This document shows positions 51,054-62,168 of a DNA stretch of 64,000 nucleotides, in pieces (within the stretch, counting starts at the first letter, position 1; every line of letters begins with the position of its first letter). The DNA comes from Chromera velia (taxonomy: Eukaryota; Sar; Chromeraceae): contig JAHBMJ010000432.1 in assembly GCA_018398765.1 (NCBI GenBank), positions 62,001-126,000 on the forward strand, in the 5' to 3' direction. The translations under genes were made by a program, and so were the position numbers. The notes under the pieces were generated by a model. That model made no database searches. It saw only the letters and a program-made list of their open reading frames with translations, and had not been told where the DNA came from.

Positions 51054-52138
51054 GCACACACAGCCCAGATTTGGGGTTCGCTTCTACGAGGCCGCGTCGA
51101 TTTCTTTCGTGACGACGTCCTCCGCAAAATCGGAAGGAAGAAAAACCCGTGCACAGAGTGTCTCTGTGGAGGCTTTGAACCCTTCTCCTTCAACGCTTTG
51201 TTTGCACGTATGTATCTTCCCTCCGTGTGCAGGAAAACCGACACACGCCTCTAGCTGTCTTGTCTCACAGTCAGAAAACGAGATGTCACCCAGGAGCAGT
51301 TCGGCATGCGCATTCCTTCTTAATTTTTTCCACCAACATTTCATTCAGTGACCTCACTGAATAAACTACCGGACGGACCTCCCATGGCCTCTGCAGAGAG
51401 GGTGTCGATGGTCTCGTAGAACAGAGGGCTCTCAGAGAAGATCCCCCCCCTCCCCTGCCTCTCATTTTCCATCACCAGGCCGTACATGCGGGATGGGTGG
51501 ATGCACTGGTTGGCGGGGTGCAGCGTCACAGAGAGGAAGCTGTCGAAGGGAGAGAAGGAGAGTCTCCTCAGACAACGGGAGAGACGCCGAATGACCTCCA
51601 AAGCTTTGTCTGCCGGTACAGCCGCGAGTCCTGTTTTCTTTTCGGCAAAAAGCTTCACTCTCCTACCCCAGTCAGTGGCTCTGCAGTTGTAGGGCAGCAT
51701 GTTGGTCCCAAACACAATCACATCTTTCCTCCCGTGTCTCTGTCGAAGAACCATGTCTGCCTTCCACTGAAAGCCTCCCTGTCCAGGCAACGCACCAACG
51801 AGAGCGCCTCTCTCAAGGAACGGCGCGATGGCGTCGAGAACAGTTTCATGTGCAAACGAAGGCAAGGGAATGAGCACTATCTGACTGCCTGGAATGACAT
51901 CCTCGGGGAGAGCTGAGATCTTCCGAGCTTTTCCTACCGTTGTGGTGCCATCGGGGTTGTCTACTGCGATTCCTCTCTCGGCGCTTGCGTCTCTCAGTCG
52001 TTCCGCTTCATCTTCAAACGGCGAGAAGACGTTCACTTCAACTTCTGGGGTGGAGCCCAACTGCGCGATGAGGACCTGCGAGGAGTTACCGGCACCACAG
52101 ACAGTCACAGTTGTTACCTTACTGACGAGACGGCTCAT
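49926..52138 (-). CDS. NAD(P)-dependent opine (octopine/nopaline) dehydrogenase family protein
   Basis: Four exons (52138-51379, 50911-50802, 50467-50350, 50149-49926) give 403 residues. An N-terminal Rossmann fold is marked by VTVCGAGNSSQ (G15-x-G17-N18). GQGGFQW and FGTNMLPYNCR follow. The C-terminal opine dehydrogenase domain shows LHPANQCIHPSRMYG, with H207, N210 and H214 in the positions expected for the catalytic His and its partners. YFVEDIPGGLCTLK and a closing PQRYGVVSLKQL complete it. The enzyme should reductively join an amino acid to a 2-oxo acid such as pyruvate, using NADH or NADPH; the substrates cannot be told. In invertebrates such enzymes close anaerobic glycolysis. It is probably cytosolic, with no signal peptide. 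Two introns open with GTCCGTCC and one with GTCAGTCAGTCAG. Confidence 0.91.
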
Positions 52139-53922
52139 GTTCCTAACTGGAGCGTTGAACTGATGAGGGGTACGTGATCTTTCAACCAGGCAAGATCAAA
52201 AACACACTTCAGTCTGTATGCGCGCTCTGGAAAGTGTCTCTTTGACTCAGCAATCAGGGTCATGCAGGTTATTGTTTGGGGATGTTTGGGGTACATTGCA
52301 CGATTTGTGATTGAATTTGTGTCTCTGTCTGGCACACTCTGACGCGATTGAAATGTGTGGCGGAGACATGGGTAGACGGAGACGACGGACACAAACGGAA
52401 ATGACGCGTCGACGCGCGGGCATACTCCGGGCAGCAGGTAGGTACGGGCAGACGGCTACTCCATGCATGTTTGCGCGCGCGCGACGTCCGTCCGCCGTCG
52501 ATCGCATTGGTCTGGTATGAGGCCGTCTTTGACACAGTGACAGGCTCCAAGCCACCTAGTACCAGTCACTATACCACAGCTCAGAAAACAAAAAAACACA
52601 CAAGACAATACAACGATGAAACTCAAAAAATAGCTAAAAAATAGCTTAAAACTCATTTTTTCTAGTTTCGCTGGGAAATTCTTTCGATCCTGTTAAAAGC
52701 TATAAAACCAACATTTTTTTTAAAATAATGTTATGTAACTCAATTACGTTAAATTAAGTTCAACTTGACTTTCAATAACTTTTGAATCCAAAATTTCGAA
52801 AGTGTAATAAATTTAAGTTATCGTAAATTTTGCAAATGAATTCAAATAAGTATGTTATCGTAAATTAAATCATTACCAAATTGATTATAAAGCTTACTTT
52901 GGTGAATAAGTTAGGTTAAAGCCGGTGAGCCACCTCTTAAACTCTGGCCAACCCGGCATGTCATGCAAAAATTCGTTATGCAACCTAGGTTCCATGGGGC
53001 ATTTGAAGGCTTGCAAGACTAGGCAGCCCCTTCGCTTTAGTCTTAAGCATACACGCCGGACAGAGGTAATATCATTTTACAAATTGTAGAAAGTGATACC
53101 ATCAATAATATTTTATGACAACCACACAAACTTAAACAACAACATAAACGAAAACTATATTATACCTAAACTTATACAGGTCTTTTAATACAACTCTGCA
53201 AGTCCTTCATGCCTGCACTTACAGATTTTTTTTTATGTCGTTCAGGAAGAGAAGAAAGCCAATTTGTCTCTAGATTAGTCTTAAACAAAGGCTTTCGTTT
53301 CCCTCGTTTGCCTCAAGTTCTTCATTGCCGCGTTTCTTCCTTGAATCGCCTTTTCCTAGCTTACACGCTGCATGTCCTGTCGGGACCCTCGCTCCCTTCT
53401 TTCGAGACACACGAGGACATCGATCGAAGACTACTTCGCGGACAGGCAGCAAGAAGGAAACCTAGAAAGATTACCTTCTCTTTAAGTGAATTCTCATCCA
53501 CTTACTCGTTAGGGCACACGCCCTATGAACGAGTCCATGCATATGAAAGTTAACAAACTGCCAGCTGAATGCGGTAAGGCTGACAGAAGAAAAAGGGCAG
53601 CAGGAGCATTAGTCTGAAAGAGAAAAATCTGTCTACAAAGGAATTTTTTTATCGGAATCGAATTAGAAAGACCAAACCCCCATTGACGTATAGTGACAAA
53701 AAAACCAAAGTCACGCGAGCTGCTGAGGGGGAAACACGCACTCGTTGGAATGACATGACCAACAAGAGAGAAAGGTATCCAGTGAGATATTCCTTTTCCC
53801 ATTTCCCTTTTGCTTCTTTGTCTCCCAGCTTCTTCTTAACTTCTTTCGGGGAGTTGCCCTTAGGCCTCCTTCCCCTCTACTTTTCTTTCTTGCAATTGCA
53901 TAGATGCAAATTTGCATCCGTA
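52139..53922. other. intergenic, AT-rich, with a dispersed repeat copy
   Basis: The first few hundred bases are the upstream region of the opine dehydrogenase gene. 52600-53200 is AT-rich, with a possible SINE-like copy at 52911-52990. 53200-53922 has mixed composition with an unrecognised open frame and probably includes the 3' untranslated region of the peptide transporter. Confidence 0.5.
52911..52990. repeat. dispersed repeat copy (possible SINE-like)
   Basis: TTAAAGCCGGTGAGCCACC onward aligns with 6372-6408. It is followed by CCATGGGGCAT at about 52993. Confidence 0.4.
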
Positions 53923-56900
53923 TCAGGCTACCTCTTCATGCCCACTCCCGATAAGCGCTGGATTGTTGGGGGGTGAGCTAGGACTTGATTCGTCCTCCCC
54001 AGGTCCGCCTTCCTCTCTCTGCCTCCTGTCTCTGTCTCTGTCAGAAGACGAAAGGCTCTGAGGAAGAGGCACAACCGGAAGCTCTACAATCTTAGCGGAG
54101 CCAGACAGACCTGGAGCCTGTGGGCCTGCGGAGGCATCAAGAGAAGATCGGCCTATCACCTGAGAGTCCCCCCCCCCTTCTAGGTCCCCCATAGTGGAAC
54201 TCCTCCTTCTCTGAAGCTTCGCGCCTTCGTCATCTTCCGAAGCGCCGTCTTCCACTCCTGTTTCTCCTTCTGCTGAGTGAAGGGCCATCAGCCGTTTGTA
54301 ATACCCTTTCGAGAACTGCAGCACAATCAGGCCGATGACAGGAAAAACGGCAGCGATCACGTAGATGAGCCAGATGTTCACCGTTCTGTAGTTCCAAGTG
54401 GCCTTCCCTGCCGGATCGCTCAGAGGCGTCTCACAGTCCTTGTCGTGTCTGGCTTTGCACCCGTTCTCGTCGACCTGCATAGAGAGAGGGAGAGAGGGAG
54501 AGAGAGAGGGAGAGATGCAGGCTGATTCGATTCCTCAATATATCAACCAAAGCCCGCTCAGTGGGAAAAGGCATCGCGTCCCTCTTGACTCTCAGACCAA
54601 AAATGTGCATCAAGAAAGAAAAAAAAGAGATCGTGTTGCTCGCTATCGCCCGCAAAAAGAAAAAAAGGTGGAGACGCATCCCAACAATCCACTCAATGCG
54701 CGAACGAACGGAAGGCAGCCGACACCGGCAGGCAGGCAGGCAGGCAGGCAGGCAGACAGGCAGACAGGCAGACAGACAGACAGACCTGGAGCGACTGGGT
54801 AAAGTACGAAAGGGCAGACGAGACGAAGTTCGGCACCATGCCGTTGGTGATACCGTGCAGCCCGATAGCGATTGCCTTCGTGCTTGGAGGTGCGAGGCTG
54901 CAAGCAGAGAGAATCACAAGGGGTGGAGGGAGGGAGGGAGGCGACCGCAAGGGTGCATGCAGGCGGGCAGGGGGGAAGAGCAGCGAAACAAGCAGCTGGT
55001 AGACAGGCAGCCACACACACAGACAGACAGACTATGCGGCTCCTGTTTTTCTTCTTCTTCTACTTCTTCTTCCTTTTCCAGACAGACAAAGAAAGACATG
55101 AACGATCGAATCCAACGGGGCGACTGCCTGCCTGCATGCGTATCCCTGAACATGCACCGATTTGACATGTGCGCCTTGTGCATGCCTCCAAGCAAAGGAC
55201 AGAGACACACACACACACGCACGCAAGCAAGCAAAAACAGCAGCCGACCGATAGGCCAAATCCAAAGCAGCCGGGGAGGCCCAGACTTCACCCAGAGCGA
55301 TGATGGCGTAAACAGGACTCAGCAGAAGAATGGACGGACAAGAGGCACGGTCAGGGCTCCAGCTGCACGCACGCAGGGGATCGACGCGCGTGTGGAATGA
55401 ATGTGGTTGGAAGGAGTTGAGTAGCACTGAGCGGTCGTGTGGAGTGTGGTTGGAATGGAGTGGCACTAAGCGGTCGAAACACTGGGAGATGCCAGCATAT
55501 GGAAGAGGGAGAAAACCAAAACAGACAAAAAAAAGGGGGTCAAGAGAGAGAACGAGAGAGAGTTTTAGCGTCTTTTGGACTACTTCTCCCGGCTCATGAT
55601 TCCTTACACTGCTCAGAGATAGGAATAATACATGACTTCGAGTCAGCATCTCTACCCCTCTCTTACGGGACTGCAGGCCTGCCTGCCGACATGCTCGATC
55701 CACTCACCTGCTTCTCAACAATAGATCGATGCCAGCAGCATAGACGAGTGCCACGATTGCGCAGCAGCAGGCAATCATGAACTTGTTGATGTGGTTGATC
55801 ACAATCCTGTACCAGGAAGGAAGGAGGGGAGAAAAGGCAAATCAGTGCCTGTTGTCCTCTCTCATGGAAGGGCAAAGCCTCTCAGAACTAGTTCAGGGCA
55901 AGGTTTCTTCCCTTCTGTCGAACAAACTCTCGTTCACTCCTTTTGTCTTTGCTCTCAAAGATACTACACCTGCCTGCCCGCCAATCTCTCTGGACGTCTT
56001 TCTGTTGTACAGTGTCTGTGTCCGTTTGACTATGGACACACTGTTTTGTCTCAGATCTCTATCTTCGCCTCGGCGCAGTTCGCACTTCCCTACAATCAAG
56101 CTTTGATCCCTGCTCCCACTTCTCCCTCCCTCCCTCCCTGACTGACCCCTTTCGATCGAGGTACGGCAGCAGAAGCCGTTCAACGATAAAGGCAAAGAAC
56201 ACGACTGCCAGCTGCAATCCAGCAATCCAGTCGAGGGCTCATGCTTGCGCGCGCGCTCCCTCTCTCACGCGCACGCATACACACAAATGAGAGAGATGCA
56301 AAACAAAAAGGAAGCAAAAAAGGCAAAAAGGAGTGCGGAACGGACGGAGAAAGGAGGAATGACAGAAGTGACCGACAGGGACACAGAGCCTTCCGCTCAT
56401 GATTCAGAACGAGCCCCCTTTCGAACAGGAAAGAGAAAACTGTGGAGAGGACAAAACATGAAGAAAGAGCAAGAATGAATGAAGAATCGGCCAGGGACGA
56501 AGGCATCCATTCTGCATAGGCGCTCTCTCTGTGAGGCGAGTCGGAAAAGGAGAAGGGAAGAGAAGAACAGAAACTCACAAAAGTGAAGAGAGTTTTTGCG
56601 TCTAATGATCGGCTCCAAGACTGCCACTAACACGCTTGGAAGTGAGAGCGGCAATGACTGCGACATACATAGAGCCTAGCGGATTGCTTTGAGTGGCAGG
56701 AGGAGGACAATGGCACGGGCAGGCAGGCAGCTTTCTGTTCGTGTCTGAGAGAGATGGACCGGAGAATGTGGCCCAGAAAAAAAAAAAAAGAGAGAGAGGA
56801 AGAGGGTGTCTACTCTACCAACCAACCGGATTGATGAAGGAATTGAGGACGTTGCTGTCGAACAGCCCCCCAGGGCCCTCAGGCCTCATTTCGTAGCCCT

Positions 56901-57465
56901 GGAAGAGGACATAGGTGTCCATCTGCATGCATGCAACCACACCATGCAGCACATAACACAAACAGTCAGTCAGACACGCAAGCAGAGAGAAAGGTAGGTA
57001 GATGTGATTGGGGAGGTAGAAACACAAACACATAAGGAGAACACCGGTGCCTTCCTGAGTGAGATGCTTTTCTATCTGCAGCTCCTTGTCTCGGGCTCCT
57101 TACAAAAACGCGTGCAAACAACACGAGCACGTTCCTTCACACATACAAATGTACAGAGTGATCCACCCAGATAGACACACAGAAGCAATACCGAGAAAGA
57201 AGAAGAGAAAAAGCCATGCACCCACCTGCCAGTAGGACATGGAGAAGAAGAATGTTCCAATGAAGATGAGAGGTACCAGGTTGAGGACTCTCCTCGTGTC
57301 GTCTACTGCAGCCTCTGGGAATTTGCCCCCCATGCCTCTCTTCTGAGCCTCTAGGTTGGGGGGGCAAGTGGAGACGCTTCCCCAGACAACCTTCAAGAGC
57401 TGGACGAGGGAACTCCCGAGAGGCTTTCTTTTCACATACCTGCATGCATCATCATCATCAAGCGT

Positions 57466-57497
<32 letters not shown>

Positions 57498-58626
57498 GGG
57501 GAATGGAATGAGACCGAGAGACAGAGAGAAGGAGTGCGAATGACCAAAGGCTGAATGAAGTGAAAGAACTAGATGAAAAATGAGAGAACGGAGGGAGCTG
57601 ATCGAAGCAAGTATACATTCAAGGGACCAGAGGGGGAGAGAAGAAGGAGAACGAACAGTAAGTAGATCAAGTGATACAATTCAACGCACCGGACGAAGAA
57701 CAATTTCGGTCAGAACAGTGGCAAGAGGCGAAGCTGGGAAGTACTCAAATCACTTCAGTTGAAAGACTGAGAACGCAGAATAAGAGGGCGAGAAGGCCTT
57801 GCAAGAGAATCCGATAAACACACACAGTCTAGAGACCAATTAAACAAAGAAAAAAACACCCCATGCACAAACAAAAGACCGACTGACCTCCAGGACCCCA
57901 CGAGGAAGGCGACGAAACCAAACGCAAAAGCAACAGTGGGGATCGAGAACGGCTTCCACATCTCGTTTCCCACCTGCATTCATGCGCCCATTCATTCATT
58001 CATTCATTCATTCATTCATTCATTCATCTATTCCGCCATTCCTTTGTTCATTGCCTCACTCACACGCTCGCTCATCCGATCACCAATTCGTTCACTCATT
58101 TATTGATTCAATTCATTCATTCATTGATTCATCTATTCCGCAATTCCTTTGTTCATTGCCTCACACGCTCGCTCATCCGATCACCAATTCGTTCACTCAT
58201 TTATTGATTCAATTCATTCACACATAATTTTCAGTCAGTCACGCAAGCACCCACTCGTGTCCCGCGCGTTTTGAACGGGACAGATCGAGAAATTCCTCTT
58301 CCTTCCTCACCTACACTCTCCAGGCTCTACCTTTCCTGACACTACGAGTGCCCCTCTGTTGTGGCTTTCTAAGTGTCTCGGTGTCTCAGTGTCTTCGTGC
58401 CGGTCTGTCTTTCTTGATTTGTCTGTGTCTTTTTCTGACTGTCTCTCTCTGTCCGTCTGTCTGTCTGTCCGTCCGTCCGTCCGTCCGTCCGTCCGTCCGT
58501 CTGTCTGTCTGTCTGTCTGTCTGTCTGTGTCTGTCTGTCTGTCTGTCTGTCTATCTCCCTCTGTCTGTCTGTCTCCCTCTGTCTGTCTGTCTCCCTCTCT
58601 GTCTCCCTCTCTGTCTCCCTCTCCCT

Positions 58627-58673
<47 letters not shown>

Positions 58674-59429
58674 TTTCCCTCGCTTGCTCTCGCTAGCTGT
58701 CTCTATCAATCAATCAGTCAGTTTGTCTGACTGGCTGACTGACTGATTGACCAACCGACCCACCGTGTTTGCGTAGACGTTGACCGCAGTGGAGACGAGG
58801 GCACCGATGTTGATCACAATGTAGAACTTCAACCAGTAGGACATCAGCCTGTCTTTGTGAATCTCTGGGTGAAATTGGTTCGCCCCCATGGTCCCCACCA
58901 GGGACTTGATGCCCCCGAACCCGAGAGGGAACCAGAGAAAGAAGTAGACGGGCGTCATCCAAGACTGATACAGCGAAGGCGACCCTGCGATAGTCATCAA
59001 GGTCAGAGCGCCAATGTAGACGACCGAAGTCACGAGAATTCCGGTGTACACGCCCATGAAGGAATCGGCAATTGCTGCCGACAAAAGGGGCCAGAGGTAC
59101 CCGAGACCTGTCATCAACTTGATGGTCGATGAAGCCTCTGCTACGGACATGCCTGCAAAGGTGTCGTTGGTCAAATAGCGGTTGTACTCGGGTTGTAGGC
59201 AGTAGTAGGCGAATCTTTCCAACATTTCCAATACGAGAACAAACACGGCGGCCTTCCACATGGGATTGGCATAGTAAGTGTAGACGTTGTTTTTTTCATC
59301 TGTGTACTTCCAGGGTTTTTCTTTGTCTCCGGTTTTGTATTTTTCTGGAATATCCGCCAACACCGCTGTGTCCTCTGCAGTGTGGTCCACAGGAGACTGA
59401 TCCTCTCCGGGAACGGTTTTCAAAGCCAT
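53923..59429 (-). CDS. proton-coupled oligopeptide transporter (POT/PTR2, SLC15-like)
   Basis: Nine exons (59429-58764, 57973-57888, 57439-57226, 56922-56827, 56211-56147, 55806-55708, 55362-55249, 54897-54786, 54474-53923) join without frame conflict to 667 residues. The proton-coupling motif E-x-x-E-R is intact (EMLERFAYY, 68-76). PTR signatures follow: GFGGIKSLVGTMGANQF (170-186) and FYIVINIGAL (202-211). Later exons supply YWQMDTYVLFQGYEM, FINPLAVVFFAFIVERLLLPYLD, YAIIALGEV and LDLAYRSLAPPSTKAIAIGL, matching the second half of the family. It should import di- and tripeptides (or related solutes) with protons across a membrane, by about 12 helices. After the last helix (VIGLIVLQFSKGYY) comes an unusual, roughly 120-residue acidic Ser/Pro-rich tail, probably cytosolic. 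ATG choice: 32 more codons are open upstream but lack an ATG. Confidence 0.94.
54720..54785. repeat. (GGCA/GACA)n tetranucleotide array at a splice donor
   Basis: On the coding (minus) strand the array reads GTCTGTCTGTCTGTCTGCC onward and starts exactly at the donor of exon 8 of the peptide transporter (exon end 54786). Confidence 0.95.
57466..57495. repeat. uninterrupted run of 30 G
   Basis: A homopolymer in intron 2 of the peptide transporter, 26 bp upstream of exon 3 on the coding strand, where it reads as poly-C. Its true length may be misassembled. Confidence 0.9.
57985..58222. repeat. ATTC array plus ~105-bp tandem duplication
   Basis: An (ATTC)n array is followed by two near-identical units (58022-58126 and 58127-58222) that differ by one CTCA deletion and a substitution. 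All lie in intron 1 of the peptide transporter. Confidence 0.85.
58440..58672. repeat. (TGTC/CGTC)n and (CT)n microsatellite
   Basis: CTGT and CCGT tetranucleotide units grade into CTCCCT and CT repeats, in intron 1 of the peptide transporter. Confidence 0.95.
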
Positions 59430-60175
59430 TCTGGGGCAGTTCTTCCAGGAACTGTTTCCCAACAGGCTTGGATTGCGCGGAGACAGAAAAGACGGACAAC
59501 AGGTAAGCAACAGCAGGTGCTTCACAGGAACAGAGCAGAGGGCTTACCCAGTAAAGAATTGCTTGCTAGTGTCGCAAGAGCGGGACTCAATCTAGAGCTT
59601 TGCACGTCACTGCGTAGTCTCGCACATGTGTATATAGTACGATTCTGACAGTCCCAATTCGACTGTCAGAAAGGCTGCTTCAAAGGCATGATGTCAGTCG
59701 ACCATTGTCAGTCTGGCACTCTTTTTGCGCGCGAGCTATAGGGGCCGGCGCATGCCGGCGCTTCGCACGCGAAGTTTTGTCACAGCACAAGATCGATGCG
59801 CGCAGCTAGCTAGCGCGCTCCGCAACCTAGCTGTCGATCGGATCATGCATGCATGTCGCGGATCCTCTTTCTCGAATTCAGCGCGGCCGTGCGGCTCGCT
59901 TGACCGCGGGGCATCATTCACTCATGCGATCTGACAGCTAGTTAGCCTGCGACAGCCTTCGCACTGCCACTGCAACTACCGTATGCGGTGCGGTTCGTTT
60001 TCTTTTCAATTCACTGATCGTGGTTGGTTGCTGTGTTGGTGCCTGGAACTTTGACAAACGTAAAGCACAACTGCCTTGTCTCGCCGTCTCCTGTGAATCT
60101 TGTATTCACTGTTCAACTGACTTCGTCAATTGAGATTGCCCCCAACCGTCCGCACTTTGCATCAGGATAATCGCG
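59430..60175. promoter_or_regulatory. divergent upstream region of peptide transporter and RNA ligase
   Basis: The 746 bp between start codons must contain both promoters. GC-rich words with GCGCGC and palindromes (GCTAGCTAGC, CATGCATGC) occur at about 59740-59850. No element is assigned. Confidence 0.45.
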
Positions 60176-61849
60176 ATGGAAGTCAATGTCGTCCTTGCAG
60201 ACTCTCAGTCAGCTGCCGCGAAAGGTTCTCCTTTTCCCTTCCAACTACAGCCATTCCAAAAAATTGCTACTTCTATGAATCAGTACGTAGACGGGAAACA
60301 CGAGAGTTCTGCACCTGCCACGGGAGAAGGCTCGAGCGGGGCGTCCCACCCATCCTCTGTGGTAGATCCCACCCATCCTCTGTGGGTGGCAACTGAGAAG
60401 ATCCACGGGGCACAGCTGCAGCTGTACTGCGGCCTTTCGAGTGGCACCAGCGGTGGGTCGGTCGTGGGGGTACGTGTCTTATCCCCCCTTTGTACATTCG
60501 TTGTATTCGTTGAGCATACAGAGAAAGACCATCCATATTTTTTCTCCATACATACATGAATTGGTGCTGGCCAGGTCGACTTCGGTTGCGTTTTTGGATG
60601 GCTACTTTATTATATATGCAAAAAGGAAAACATTTCATAGTCGACATTCAATGTATAGATTCACCTACGTGTTTGTCCCCATGCAGGGAAATTGCCAACC
60701 TTGGTTGTCGCTGCTGCAAAGAGAAGTGGGTGGCTGGCACCGTTGGACAGTTTTTTTGGGTTTCAGGAGGTGGTACGGCGTCTGGGGCCTGCCATCCGTT
60801 TTGTCATCGAGCAGCTGGTGGCACGGCGCGCAGAACAGAGCGAGCTTCGCTACGTGGTTCTGTATGGCGAGTTGTTTGGGGGTTGGTATCCTTCTGAGTC
60901 CCTCGCATCGAAGTGGAGGGGGTGGAGGGAGAGTGCGAGCGTTGGTTCAGCAGCGTCAGCATCCTCTGCTGCTGGTGCCGCTGCTACAGCGGGCAATCGT
61001 GCAGATGCAGAAGATCCGGAGTCTTTGTTGAGAGGCGCTGCGAGGCCAGTGCAACAGGGGGTGTACTATTCGCCCCGGAAGGAGTTTTTCGTATTTGATT
61101 GTGCAGTCGTGAACAGCAACCACGATGCAAGACTGCTTCCCTTCCATCAGTTGGAAGCACTATGCGAGGCCAGTCAAACTGCCGAAGAGGGGGGAAGTGC
61201 AAGTGCCAGGAGAGCCGAGGGCAGAGATGCAGGAAGGCTTTTGGACCCCCTGATCGCAGTGCCTGTGGTGGCAAGGGGCAGCTCGTATTCCGAACTTGTT
61301 TCGGATTTGTCTCTGGATTTCGACTCGAAAGTTCCTGCTGTTCTCAATCATCTCGTGCGTGTAGGCAGGGGTGAGGGGACAGACAGGGAAGAAGATCGGC
61401 TGTGTCAACTTCCGAGTCTTCCCGCGGGGACCAACACTGCGGAGGGGGTGGTGATGCGTCCGAATGATAGCAGCAAGAGTGCAGTGTACAAGGGGAGTCG
61501 TGTTGTGTCGATGGTGAAACACAAACACGAAAAGTTTGGGGAGATCGAAGAAATCGACAAACCGAGAGGCGACGAGCCTCCTGCTATTCTCGTTGCGCGG
61601 GTGTTTGACGCTTGTTTGACCCCCAACAGGGTTAGAGCGGTTCGGAGTAAGATCACAGAGGAAGAAGCAAAAGACCCGGAAGGCAGAATTTTGTCTGATT
61701 TGGTCTCTGATGTTCTAGAGGCCTTCTGGACCGATGCACCGAGAGAATACCAAGACGCCTACGCCAAGCTGTCGGAAGAAGAAATTTCGGGATTGGAATC
61801 CGATCTCAATAAGAAGGCCGTGAAGCTTTTGCGCACCCTTCTGCAGTGA
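60176..61849 (+). CDS. Rnl2/REL-type RNA ligase
   Basis: Exons 60176-60452 and 60687-61849 give 479 residues. Nucleotidyltransferase motifs are in order: motif I ATEKIHGAQ with the adenylated lysine K75, AAAKRSGWL (about 101-109), motif III VVLYGELFGG (about 149-158), motif IIIa EFFVFD (225-230), motif IV EGVVMRP (345-351) and motif V MVKHKHEKF (368-376). This order and spelling match T4 RNA ligase 2 and trypanosome editing ligases rather than DNA ligases or capping enzymes. It should seal 3'-OH/5'-phosphate RNA ends through an AMP intermediate. An Ala/Ser-rich insertion lies at about 176-200. No clear organelle leader is visible. The donor GTGGGT (phase 1) was chosen because it alone joins motif I to the next exon in frame; a nearby GTACGT does not. 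Confidence 0.87.
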
Positions 61850-62014
61850 GGTGACTTAGCCTACTATAGACAAGACGATAGACCTGGTCATCTTCCTGGC
61901 CGGGAAATTCACCCTCTAGTTCACCTTTTAAACTGGGTTTTGAAGGCGCTCAAAATTGAAGTAATCGCTGACAAATACATTCAAAGGGATCGTACCAAGT
62001 TTTCAAGTTATTTC

Positions 62015-62058
62015 TCTGTCTCTCTCTCAGACAGAGTCTCTCTCTCTCTCTCTCTCTG

Positions 62059-62117
<59 letters not shown>

Positions 62118-62129
62118 CCTCTCTCTCTT

Positions 62130-62166
<37 letters not shown>
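62015..62166. repeat. (CT)n(TG)n microsatellite
   Basis: Interrupted CT array of about 115 bp followed by about 17 TG units. Confidence 0.95.

Positions 62167-62168
<2 letters not shown>

Noticed and set aside
53209-53553. 114-codon plus-strand frame downstream of the transporter
   Set aside because: No domain, and it opens next to a T-run; more likely 3' untranslated or intergenic sequence.
60475-60480. GTACGT as donor for RNA ligase exon 1
   Set aside because: It leaves phase 0, which puts the next exon out of frame; GTGGGT at 60453 keeps the ligase motifs in frame.
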